Source: Thermofilum sp.
GTDB lineage: Archaea > Thermoproteota > Thermoprotei > Thermofilales > Thermofilaceae
Reading direction: 5' to 3'
NCBI GenBank assembly: GCA_020832965.1
Contig: JAJHRM010000018.1
Location: 1-19,623 of the forward strand
Length of the DNA: 19,623 bases
The position numbers were made by a program, and so were the translations under genes. The notes below the pieces were generated by a model. The model was not told the origin of the DNA. It saw only the letters and a list, made by a program, of their open reading frames with translations, and searched no databases. This document shows, in pieces, positions 1-6,683 of this stretch. How positions within the stretch are numbered: position 1 is the first letter of the stretch; each line of letters opens with the position of its first letter.

Positions 1-34
1 CGCCGAGTTCACGGCGACGCCTGCCGTGGCTGCT

Positions 35-524
35 CTTTCAATTCTTTCTGAGTTGCACCCTTTCCAGCTCCTCGACCGCGTCCACGGGGTGGCTCAGGGC
101 GACTTTCAATTCTTTCTGAGTTGCACCAAGCGTGAAAACCGGTTCGAAAGGGGAGCGGGACCTATCCTAACTTTCAATTCTTTCTGAGTTGCACCTGGCT
201 CTCTCAGCCCTGAAATAGTTGAACAGCTCGGCAACGCTTTCAATTCTTTCTGAGTTGCACCACTGGCTGCGGAGCACGTTCACGACGCGCTGCAGCTCCT
301 CGTCTTTCAATTCTTTCTGAGTTGCACCCTTGAAGCGCGAGATGTACTGGAGTACCGCGATGTCCCTCTTTCAATTCTTTCTGAGTTGCACCCTGGCAGA
401 AGGTTCTCTCAGAGGAAGCCATCGACACCAACACGCTTTCAATTCTTTCTGAGTTGCACCTTTAGGAACCTGTGGGTAGGGTCTCCCAACGAGTAGTAGC
501 TTTCAATTCTTTCTGAGTTGCACC
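35..524 (-). CRISPR. CRISPR array A, 8 repeats visible, open at left edge
   Basis: Eight identical 25-bp repeats lie at 35-59, 103-127, 171-195, 237-261, 304-328, 368-392, 436-460 and 500-524. Their shared core is TTCAATTCTTTCTGAGTTGC on the plus strand, followed by ACC. The seven complete spacers are 39-43 bp; bases 1-34 are probably part of another spacer, so the array continues beyond the window. On the minus strand the repeat ends in ATTGAAAG, the usual 3' handle of archaeal type I-A/III repeats, and the AT-rich leader with a TATA box lies to the right. Transcription therefore runs leftwards and the repeat at 500-524 is the newest. The repeats show no decay, so the array looks active. Its crRNAs presumably serve the Cmr complex next door. 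Confidence 0.97.
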
Positions 525-760
525 CGAACTCTATCTCCTCATTGTTGCTTATATGTTTTTTGCTTTCCCGTCAGAAGCCTGCAAAACTGCCCCGCACCCC
601 AAACCCGCAGATTGGAAGCTTCTGAACCTTCCCGTGCGGGAACGCTCCCGCAATTCCCGCTTGAAGCCGGGAATTCCTCCTCAAAATCTCTTTCCAAAAT
701 AGCTTCCCGACGAGAAGCTTCATAAAAAACTTTTAGCATTCTCGCTGGGAAATTTTGACA
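525..760 (-). promoter_or_regulatory. CRISPR leader of array A with promoter
   Basis: This is the sequence upstream of the first repeat in the direction of transcription. A TATA-like element (minus strand CATATAAG, 548-555) is centred 27 bp from the first repeat, so the transcript should begin at or just before it. A block with AGAAGCCTGCAAAACTGC at 573-590 and TTGGAAGCTTCT near 612-623 recurs in the leader of array B, and partly in that of array C, at nearly the same distance from the repeat. Such blocks in archaeal leaders are usually tied to spacer integration or leader-binding proteins. An open frame on the minus strand here (539-739) shows no recognisable protein features. Confidence 0.75.
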
Positions 761-1388
761 AACTTTTGGAGGAATGCTCGCTTTGGCGCATTAGGGCTTC
801 CTGGAGGCTGAGACGTACCTGCGGAACGGTTGCCGGCTAACCGGCGTTGTATTTTAACTCTCTGCGCCTATTTTTAGCGCCTCAATCAAGGGAGATCCCT
901 ACGCTTTGCAGCTATGGGCTAGCTTGTTCCCGGCGCTCTAGAGGAGCACTGTGTGGGGTAACTACTTATATGGCTTGTTTATCTTAGGAAGATGTGGCTG
1001 TGCGGGTAAGTTTGAAGACTGGTGCTGTCCAGTTGCTGCTGTTGGCGAGAGCAAGAGTTAACCCACTGACCCTACCGGCATTCGACGACATCTAGCCTCG
1101 CCTCCTCCGTTGGCGCGCGAGCGCGCTGTATTTTTCCTCGCGATAGGCGGTGAGGGAGGTTTTTAGCACATACATTCAGGTGAACAATTTCTCCGCTGAC
1201 TCCTGAGCTCTGCGCGCGCTTCATCACCCCGGGAGACAACTGAGAAAGAATTGAGGGGTTTCTCTATGTGCGCTATCCGTCTCGCAGCACTGTACACGTT
1301 GCGGGCTTCCCGAATTGTTGAATATAAAAGCGCTCGTTAGCACGCTTAGCTGGCTTACCTAGACGACCAAGAGCGTGCGGCGCCAAAA
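761..1388. other. Intergenic stretch with no convincing gene
   Basis: I see no recognisable gene in these roughly 630 bases. There is a small hairpin at 832-845 (GCCGG, loop CTAA, CCGGC). A TATA-like sequence at 965-971 is followed by a 31-codon open frame starting GTG at 1000 and ending TAG at 1095 (begins VRVSLKTGAVQ). It could be a tiny leaderless gene or the broken start of one, but there is no independent support for it. No CRISPR repeat or tRNA was found here. Confidence 0.5.
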
Positions 1389-1400
1389 GCTTTTTAAATA
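1389..1400 (+). promoter_or_regulatory. TATA box of the ATPase/TOPRIM operon
   Basis: The A/T run GCTTTTTAAATA ends 24 bp before the ATG at 1425, with its centre about 28 bp upstream. This is the archaeal TATA-to-start spacing that gives a leaderless transcript. No Shine-Dalgarno sequence precedes the ATG, consistent with leaderless initiation. Confidence 0.65.
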
Positions 1401-1424
1401 ACCACAGACCGTGATACCGAAGCT

Positions 1425-2552
1425 ATGCTGAGGAGTCTCTGGGCGAGGAACTTTCTGAGCTTGCGCGATGTGCAGATCGAGCTGGGGAGGCTCAACGTCC
1501 TTGTTGGTCGAAATGCGAGCGGAAAGAGCAACGTCGCTAGAGCCCTTGCGCTGCTCGCCGCTGATGCTCAGGGAGGACCCGTGCTTGAGGGTTACGAGGA
1601 GGCGTGGCACCTCATATTTGGCTTCGATAGAGCAGGTCGGGCGGAGGTAGGGCTGGAGGCGGATTTGCCTGGGGGCGAGCGCGCCAGCTTTGCGGTAAGG
1701 CTTGGCGCTAGGAGCTATGAGGAGGAGGCTTGGCTGAAGGATGTGCAGCTGCTCTACCACGAGGGCTCCAGGCCGGCGTTCAAGTACTTGGACGTGAACG
1801 GTGACGTGAAGGAGGGGGCTGTTTCCGGGGAACTGGATTACTATAAAGCTGGTTACGTACGCAGGAGCGCTCTCTCCGAAATTCCCGAGGACGCACATCC
1901 AGCTCTCGCTGAGCTCGCAAGCCTGCTTAGGGGCATAGTGATTCTCTCCCCGTCGCCTAGCAGGGTGAGGAGGCCGGCTCTGCTTAGCGCTGAGAGCATG
2001 GGGTACGAGGGTGAGGGCTTGGCAACTCTTCTCTTGCGCATGTACCTGGAGGAGAGGGAGAAGTTCGAAATTATTGAAGAAGTAGTCAGTAGCCTTATAG
2101 AGGGCGTTCAAGGGATAGTTCCCGGGATAGTAGCTGAGGGCGGCGAGTATCACGTCAAGCTACTAGTTGAAGAGAGGGAGCTCGGCCGCGTACCCCTGAG
2201 CAACGTGTCCGACGGGACCCTCAGAATGATTGCCTTGGTTACTGCGCTCTACGGCGGCGCCCGCGTTGTCGTGCTAGAGGAGCCGGAGAGCTGCGTGCAC
2301 CCGAGCCTCCTTGAGGCGCTCGTGGACGCGATGAGGGATGCACCAGCCCAAGTTATCGCCACAACGCACTCCCCCTACCTTCTTGACCACGTCAAGCCAG
2401 AGGAAGTTTACGTTGTAGGCAGGGTAGGCCTCGAGACTAAGGTAAGGAAACTCTCCGAGACAGAGGAAGTGAAGCTCGTGAAGAGGTTCCTAGAGGAGGG
2501 GGGGACCATGGGTGAAGCTTGGTACAGTGGCCTGTTAGGCGAAGCTACGTGA
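1425..2552 (+). CDS. AAA/ABC-type ATPase, RecF/OLD-like (candidate defence ATPase)
   Basis: A 375-residue single-domain ATPase of the AAA_15/AAA_21 (RecF/SMC/OLD-like) type. Seen in the sequence: an N-terminal RNFLSLRDVQIELGRLNVLVG start typical in style for these ATPases is followed by Walker A GRNASGKS (residues 28-35), the ABC signature-like LSNVSDGT (258-265), Walker B VVVLEEPES (281-289) and an H-switch TTHSP (313-317). The coiled-coil or zinc-hook insertion of Rad50/SMC is missing. The ATG is leaderless behind a good TATA box. The stop overlaps the start of a TOPRIM-like gene by four bases, so the two are translationally coupled. In OLD, Gabija (GajA) and PARIS systems such an ATPase works with a TOPRIM nuclease partner, which I take as the likely role here. 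A DNA-repair function is the main alternative. The family call is secure; the defence role is inference from architecture and location. Confidence 0.88.
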   Translation: MLRSLWARNFLSLRDVQIELGRLNVLVGRNASGKSNVARALALLAADAQGGPVLEGYEEAWHLIFGFDRAGRAEVGLEADLPGGERASFAVRLGARSYEEEAWLKDVQLLYHEGSRPAFKYLDVNGDVKEGAVSGELDYYKAGYVRRSALSEIPEDAHPALAELASLLRGIVILSPSPSRVRRPALLSAESMGYEGEGLATLLLRMYLEEREKFEIIEEVVSSLIEGVQGIVPGIVAEGGEYHVKLLVEERELGRVPLSNVSDGTLRMIALVTALYGGARVVVLEEPESCVHPSLLEALVDAMRDAPAQVIATTHSPYLLDHVKPEEVYVVGRVGLETKVRKLSETEEVKLVKRFLEEGGTMGEAWYSGLLGEAT

Positions 2553-3010
2553 TATACGTCGTTGTGGAGGGTCCTAGCGATGAGGGTTTCATAGAAGGCA
2601 TTGCGAAAAGAATAGGCGTAACAGAAATTAAGGTACACCGCATGCGGGGCAATAGACTGGATAAGCTGAGAAGACTTGTTAATGCACTGTACACAGAGGG
2701 AAAGGTTATCGTCCTAAAGGATGAGCATTGGAATCCGAGTCTCGTGGACTCCGTAGAGCGTGGGCTTGGGGGACTCGCGAAAGTGATACGTGTCAAGTGC
2801 TCGATAGAATCTTGGATCTTGATAGGGTTGTGCGCTGAGCAGTCAGAGAGGTGCGATGACCCGGTAAAGAGGTTAAAGGAGTATTTGGGGACTAAGGACA
2901 GGGTCAAAAGTGAAGTAGTTTATAAGGGGTTGGCAGAGAAGATCGATATTGAGAAGCTTAAAAAGCACTCAATGGGTTTTCGAGAGTTCTTAGAGGCTAT
3001 TTCATCCTAA
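2549..3010 (+). CDS. Small TOPRIM-like protein (DUF4276/OLD-nuclease-like), partner of the ATPase
   Basis: A 153-residue protein starting at the GTG that forms a GTGA overlap with the ATPase stop; an in-frame TTG at 2519 would add ten residues ahead of the hydrophobic first strand and is less likely. The first strand VIYVVVEGPSDEGF carries the conserved TOPRIM glutamate (E7). The strand VIVLKDEHW around residues 53-61 sits where TOPRIM proteins have the DxD motif, but reads D58-E59-H60. Length and motifs resemble DUF4276 or the TOPRIM halves of split OLD/PARIS-type systems, which cut nucleic acid (PARIS AriB cleaves tRNA). A small cysteine cluster (residues 87, 98, 106) is visible. The 3' end overlaps the convergent cmr6 by 9 bp. 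The TOPRIM assignment is fairly good; nuclease activity and target are inferred. Confidence 0.72.
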   Translation: MIYVVVEGPSDEGFIEGIAKRIGVTEIKVHRMRGNRLDKLRRLVNALYTEGKVIVLKDEHWNPSLVDSVERGLGGLAKVIRVKCSIESWILIGLCAEQSERCDDPVKRLKEYLGTKDRVKSEVVYKGLAEKIDIEKLKKHSMGFREFLEAISS

Positions 3011-3874
3011 TTGCCTGCCGCCAGGTGCAAAACGGCCGTAGCCCAGCGAGGTCTTGGCACCAATACCTCTCGAGAGAGCCTGGCCAATGAGTCCCTTAAG
3101 CTCCTCGAGGCTGGGCTTCCCCTTGTACGAGAGGAGCCACCGCCTCGTGGCGCAGACTACGATCCTGAACGCGACTCCCCTCGATACAACGGGGAAGCGT
3201 AGAGGCGTGGGGCTACTCTCAGGCTCGCTTATCCTCCCTTCAACCTCGCGGTAGTGGGGGTTGATGAGGTCCACGCTCAGTAGGTTGCCCCCGAGCACCT
3301 CCACGGGGTATGCGTCCAGGAAGACGATGGGGGATGCGTATTGCTCACCCTGTTGCGCGATCGAGCCAGGCTGGACCGTTGACTCCTGCGGTTTGCCCAC
3401 GAGTAGCTTGTACCACTCGCTTCTCCTTAAGTACGCTAGCGAGGCGACAGCCCCCTTCAGCGAGGAGCCTGGTATGAAGGGCAGGTTCATGTAGGGGTCC
3501 CAGGAGATCGAGATCTCCAGGGGCTCTGTGTACGGGTTCCGCAGGCCGATCGCGAGTGGGGTGAGGGTCAGGTAGACCCCGTCCACCACGGTTTGGTAGC
3601 CCAGCTCCGCGAGGGCTCCCGCTGCCTCGTCGACGTGCTTTTTCGCGGCACTCAGGAGGCTCGCTACGTTACCGCGGGAGTAGAGGGTAGTGATCTCTTT
3701 AGCTATATCGTACCTGAACTGGCTCAGCTGTCTGCTGAGCTCCTCTACCGCGCGGCCACCCCTACGCGGGCGTAGCTCCTCCGCGACTTTCTCGAGAAAC
3801 TTGCACTTGAGGTAGCTTGAGACGTTCATATCTGCGGCCGGCAGAGCCTTCTCGAGGCAGCTTTTCACGGCCAT
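3002..3874 (-). CDS. cmr6: Type III-B CRISPR RAMP protein Cmr6
   Basis: A 290-residue Cas7-family RAMP subunit, last gene of the leftward Cmr operon. Visible hallmarks are FIPGSSLKGAVAS (133-145), the Cmr6-type strand VFLDAYPV, the LINPHY motif, and the C-terminal glycine-rich loop GIGAKTSLGYGRF (270-282). About 100 residues of helical N-terminus precede the RAMP fold, as is usual for Cmr6. In Cmr complexes this subunit caps the backbone with Cmr1 near the 3' end of the crRNA. The ATG at 3874 has a well placed ribosome binding site (AAGGTGAG, 6 nt spacing); a GTG at 3868 that overlaps the cmr1 stop as GTGA is the alternative. The gene overlaps cmr1 by 10 bp and its stop lies inside the 3' end of the convergent TOPRIM gene. 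Confidence 0.93.
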   Translation of the reverse strand: MAVKSCLEKALPAADMNVSSYLKCKFLEKVAEELRPRRGGRAVEELSRQLSQFRYDIAKEITTLYSRGNVASLLSAAKKHVDEAAGALAELGYQTVVDGVYLTLTPLAIGLRNPYTEPLEISISWDPYMNLPFIPGSSLKGAVASLAYLRRSEWYKLLVGKPQESTVQPGSIAQQGEQYASPIVFLDAYPVEVLGGNLLSVDLINPHYREVEGRISEPESSPTPLRFPVVSRGVAFRIVVCATRRWLLSYKGKPSLEELKGLIGQALSRGIGAKTSLGYGRFAPGGRQLG

Positions 3875-5139
3875 ACCAAGCTCACCTTAAACCCGCAATT
3901 TACAGCGTACTCCCAGAACTCATCGACAGCGGTAACTAAAGCCTCAGCAATGTCCTTCTCACTGATCGTGATCTGCTGCGTCGTGCTCCCACTCCAGCTG
4001 AGCTGAGCTGGCCAGTCCGCAGAGGCGAACACGGAGAGGTGGGCGACCCCCTCGCGCTCAGCCTCGTGCACTGCTAGCAGCAGTGGCGAGGCCCTCCTAC
4101 TTATGTCTCTCCTCTGTATCGTATATCCTGTCCTCTGCTGCTCTCTCGGTAAGCCGAGAACCCACGCTGCAAGCTTTTGTCTCAGGGTATCAGGCGCCTT
4201 AGGGTCGCCGAGCAGCTTCCTCGCTCTCGTAGCTCTCAGGAAGAAGTTGTGCAGTTCCTCGAGAAGACGCCATGCATCGGCTCCTCTAACCTCCAGAACC
4301 TGGAAGGGTCGCAAAGTGTGTCCTCTCACCGCGTAGCCACCGGCTAGCTTTCTGGCGCTGACGCTGGGAAGCGGCGGTAGCTCTTCTGCTTCACTCTCAA
4401 CAGCTGCTATTCCGACCATCTTTCTCACCGCGTTTATCGCGCGTGTCACCTTCTCAGAGGCTTCCATTCTTGCATCAAAGAGCTTCGCATACCCGCCTGT
4501 GGCTCTGACCACTCGGAGGCAGCCGAGCCCCCTCCTACCGCCCTTGCCGAAGCCGCTGAACGTCAGGGCTAGGGATAGCGCTAGAAGAGCGGCTTCAACA
4601 GCCTCGGGTCTCGCCTGCAGCCGCTCCTCTACTCTTAGCCGGAAGCGTGCACCGGGGACCAGGTACCCGGCGTTCCACCCGTGCGGGCGACCTAGCGCTA
4701 GTAAGCTTAGCCTCTGCAGGCTTAACCTCACCTGCCTGTTTCCGAGTTGGAAGGTAAGGAGACCGCCCCGGTAGCTTCTCTTGTATCTACTAATCCTGTT
4801 GGCGTCAACGGGCTCTACGACGAGCGAGTAGCTGGATGCCCTGCTTAGCCCGCCTCGGGGGTCGGCGTAGCCGAGCCCCATCTCCACGCCTACTAGCCTC
4901 GATATCCTCTCCGCCTCCTTGGGCTCAGGAGCCTTCAGCATGCCGCCCTTGCTACGTCCTCTAAGCTCTCCGGCATCGTATAAAGCACCCGCGACCAGGG
5001 CTCTCGCCCACCACCTCCAGACGCCCTTGATCTCGCTAGGCCTCAGGATCCACAGATCGTCCAGCTGCAGTGGGTCGTGACCCCCCGCGAAGAGCGGTGT
5101 CTCCAGCTGGAGCTCCAGCTCCACAAGGCTCATTCTCAC
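3865..5139 (-). CDS. cmr1: Type III-B CRISPR RAMP protein Cmr1
   Basis: A 424-residue subunit with the classical Cmr1 N-terminus: ETPLFAGG (13-20), then LRPSEIKGVWRWWARAL (32-48), and a glycine-rich loop GFGKGGRRGLG (196-206). The second half (about 215-424) forms the second, more divergent RAMP domain. Cmr1 sits with Cmr6 at the crRNA 3' end and helps capture target RNA. The GTG at 5139 overlaps the cmr5 stop (GTGA); an ATG two codons on (5133) gives the same protein minus two residues and is equally plausible. It is the third gene of the leftward cmr4-cmr5-cmr1-cmr6 operon. Base composition matches the other cmr genes, with no sign of damage. Confidence 0.95.
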   Translation of the reverse strand: MRMSLVELELQLETPLFAGGHDPLQLDDLWILRPSEIKGVWRWWARALVAGALYDAGELRGRSKGGMLKAPEPKEAERISRLVGVEMGLGYADPRGGLSRASSYSLVVEPVDANRISRYKRSYRGGLLTFQLGNRQVRLSLQRLSLLALGRPHGWNAGYLVPGARFRLRVEERLQARPEAVEAALLALSLALTFSGFGKGGRRGLGCLRVVRATGGYAKLFDARMEASEKVTRAINAVRKMVGIAAVESEAEELPPLPSVSARKLAGGYAVRGHTLRPFQVLEVRGADAWRLLEELHNFFLRATRARKLLGDPKAPDTLRQKLAAWVLGLPREQQRTGYTIQRRDISRRASPLLLAVHEAEREGVAHLSVFASADWPAQLSWSGSTTQQITISEKDIAEALVTAVDEFWEYAVNCGFKVSLVWP

Positions 5140-5609
5140 TCAGCCTCGAACAAGCTCTCTGCCAGCCTCTTCAGCCACTCGGCGAGCCTCAGCGCCTTAT
5201 CCTCGGCGATCGCGGCGGTCGGCGACCTGTTGAGGTTCGCCAGTACGTCCAGGAACGTCTTAGCGTTAGCGACTTCCGGGACCCCCATCCGCTTCAGCGA
5301 AGCCAAGAGGAAAGCTCCGTAAAGCGCGTAGGATGCGTCCTCCGCCTCCCTCACCTTGTCCTTCGCCCACGAGGCAATGGACTCAGGTCTCGGATCCGCG
5401 AGCGCCTGCTCGAACGCCGCGTCGCCGGCTTTTGAGGCCGCGTAAGCCAGCGTGTAGGCAAGCCCCGAGTAGTAGATTGATTCGATCAACTGCCTGCACC
5501 TCGTCCTAAACTTCCCCGGCACATCGCTCTCAGCTCCGTATACCTTGCGCAGAGCGTTCACGCACTCTAGGGCGAGGTCTAGCGCGGGATCGGTGGTGCG
5601 CGCGCCCAT
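5136..5609 (-). CDS. cmr5: Type III-B CRISPR small subunit Cmr5 (Cas11)
   Basis: An all-helical protein of 157 residues from the ATG at 5609. It matches Cmr5 in size, helical make-up and the pattern around IYYSGLAYTLAYAASK, where Cmr5 proteins have a conserved GL..tLa segment. Cmr5 copies line the complex along the Cmr4 backbone and guide the crRNA-target duplex. I prefer the ATG at 5609 because GGTGG lies just upstream, directly behind the cmr4 stop TAG; a GTG at 5618 would add three residues but would have no binding site. It overlaps cmr1 by 4 bp. The assignment rests partly on its position between cmr4 and cmr1, since Cmr5 sequences are weakly conserved. Confidence 0.9.
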   Translation of the reverse strand: MGARTTDPALDLALECVNALRKVYGAESDVPGKFRTRCRQLIESIYYSGLAYTLAYAASKAGDAAFEQALADPRPESIASWAKDKVREAEDASYALYGAFLLASLKRMGVPEVANAKTFLDVLANLNRSPTAAIAEDKALRLAEWLKRLAESLFEAE

Positions 5610-5618
5610 GCCTACCAC

Positions 5619-6653
5619 CTACGGGTACCAGAGCAGCTTGGCGACTCCCTTACCCACGGTCTCCTTGCCGCCGAGAACCGCTGAGCACAGCTTAGAGAGC
5701 CTACCCAGTATGGCGGTGGCATCTAAATTGCCTAGCGACTTCAAAGCTTTATCCGCAAGCTCCTCCGCTTCAGCTCCGCTACCCTTCAAGCTCTCCGCTA
5801 TCCTTTTCGCTATATTATCGGGCCTTTGCCTAGGCTGCTTCGCTATAATGAGGGAGACCATGAGGGTGCGCTGTGGCAAGTACTCCTCGACCCACAAGCC
5901 ACCTTGCGACACGGTTTTCCTCTCGTAGTCCAGCCTGACGCGCGGCTGGACCACCAGGCTCTTCCTCACGAGCCTCTCAGCCGCGTCATCAGTGACGACC
6001 GCGATGCTCCTCTGCTCGATGCCAGTTGGTAGCAGGTTCCAGATTCCCGCCAGCTCGCTCCTTACCTCGGCCGCGAACTCCTCCTCGTTGAGCACTATTA
6101 CGGACCTCTGGTCGCTCCTAATCACACACCGCTCGTCGCTAACGAGCGCTGTCCGATCTGCATCAGCCCCCTTACTCTTGAATGCGCTCTCGGCGGCTTC
6201 TACGAGCTTTTTGACCCCTTCGAGGTTCGTCTTCAGCTGGGGAACGTACTCAGAAGCTACTTCGAGATAAACCCTGTAGTAGTTGAGCAGGTGCGGTGAA
6301 GTCAAGTAGCACCACACCCCCTTGAGGGAGCGGGCCGGTATCATGAGCAGCCTAGCGTCCAGCACGGAGATCGCGGAGGAGTACTCGGAGACCTCTGGGC
6401 TCGCGGGCTCCGGCCCGAAGACAGCTCTCACGAAGGTTTCATCAGCAACCTGCTTCGCCTCGTCCGTCTGGCTCCTCGCCCTCAGCTCGAAGCTCGACCT
6501 CAAAACACCCTTCAAGCTCGAGGACCAGATGGTGGGGAAACCGAACTCGTCGCGCTGCACCGGGAGGTCGACAACCTCGGTGGCGCCGAACCTCCCAGCA
6601 CCTGGGTGCAACGGGGTGAGAGCATGGATGAACAGCAGCTTAGCCGCGCTCAC
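5619..6653 (-). CDS. cmr4: Type III-B CRISPR backbone and target-RNA-cleaving subunit Cmr4
   Basis: A 344-residue Cas7-family protein. Visible are the N-terminal strand FIHALTPLHPGAG, the loop VVDLPVQRDE with D29 at the position of the catalytic aspartate known from Pyrococcus furiosus Cmr4 (D26), and the lid SSSLKGVLR (44-52), where most Cmr4 proteins read PGSSLKG. Several copies make up the filament, bind the crRNA and cut the target RNA at 6-nt intervals. The GTG at 6653 is the first gene of the leftward operon; a TATA-like element 19-27 bp upstream predicts a leaderless mRNA. The gap to divergent cmr2 is only 30 bp. Cmr4 is longer than the usual 290-300 residues, with the extra length probably in the middle (about 130-200). 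Confidence 0.95.
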   Translation of the reverse strand: MSAAKLLFIHALTPLHPGAGRFGATEVVDLPVQRDEFGFPTIWSSSLKGVLRSSFELRARSQTDEAKQVADETFVRAVFGPEPASPEVSEYSSAISVLDARLLMIPARSLKGVWCYLTSPHLLNYYRVYLEVASEYVPQLKTNLEGVKKLVEAAESAFKSKGADADRTALVSDERCVIRSDQRSVIVLNEEEFAAEVRSELAGIWNLLPTGIEQRSIAVVTDDAAERLVRKSLVVQPRVRLDYERKTVSQGGLWVEEYLPQRTLMVSLIIAKQPRQRPDNIAKRIAESLKGSGAEAEELADKALKSLGNLDATAILGRLSKLCSAVLGGKETVGKGVAKLLWYP

Positions 6654-6683
6654 GCTGAAAAATGGGAAAAACCTTAATAATTA
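6654..6683. promoter_or_regulatory. Compact divergent promoter region cmr4 / cmr2
   Basis: The two halves of the Cmr locus are transcribed away from each other from this 30-bp gap. On the minus strand TTATTAAGG (6672-6680) is centred about 24 bp before the cmr4 GTG, a good leaderless promoter. On the plus strand I see no equally good TATA box; the region 26 bp before the cmr2 ATG is GAAAAATGG-like, so the cmr2 promoter must be weak or lie inside the 5' end of cmr4. Confidence 0.5.

Noticed and set aside
240..434. Minus-strand open frame inside array A
   Set aside because: It runs through CRISPR repeats, and the repeated LQGCNSERIERR-like segments are just translated repeats.
539..739. 66-codon open frame in the leader of array A
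   Set aside because: It overlaps the TATA element and the conserved leader block, and has no protein-family features.
1190..1260. C/D box guide RNA suggested by GTGATGA-like sequence (minus strand) and several CTGA boxes (plus strand)
   Set aside because: The C-like box and the D-like boxes lie on opposite strands and do not have the required order or spacing.
1359..2153. 264-codon open frame on the minus strand
   Set aside because: It is antisense to the ATPase gene, whose motifs are unmistakable. Its translation is low-complexity and has no domain pattern; it is a by-product of GC-rich codon use.
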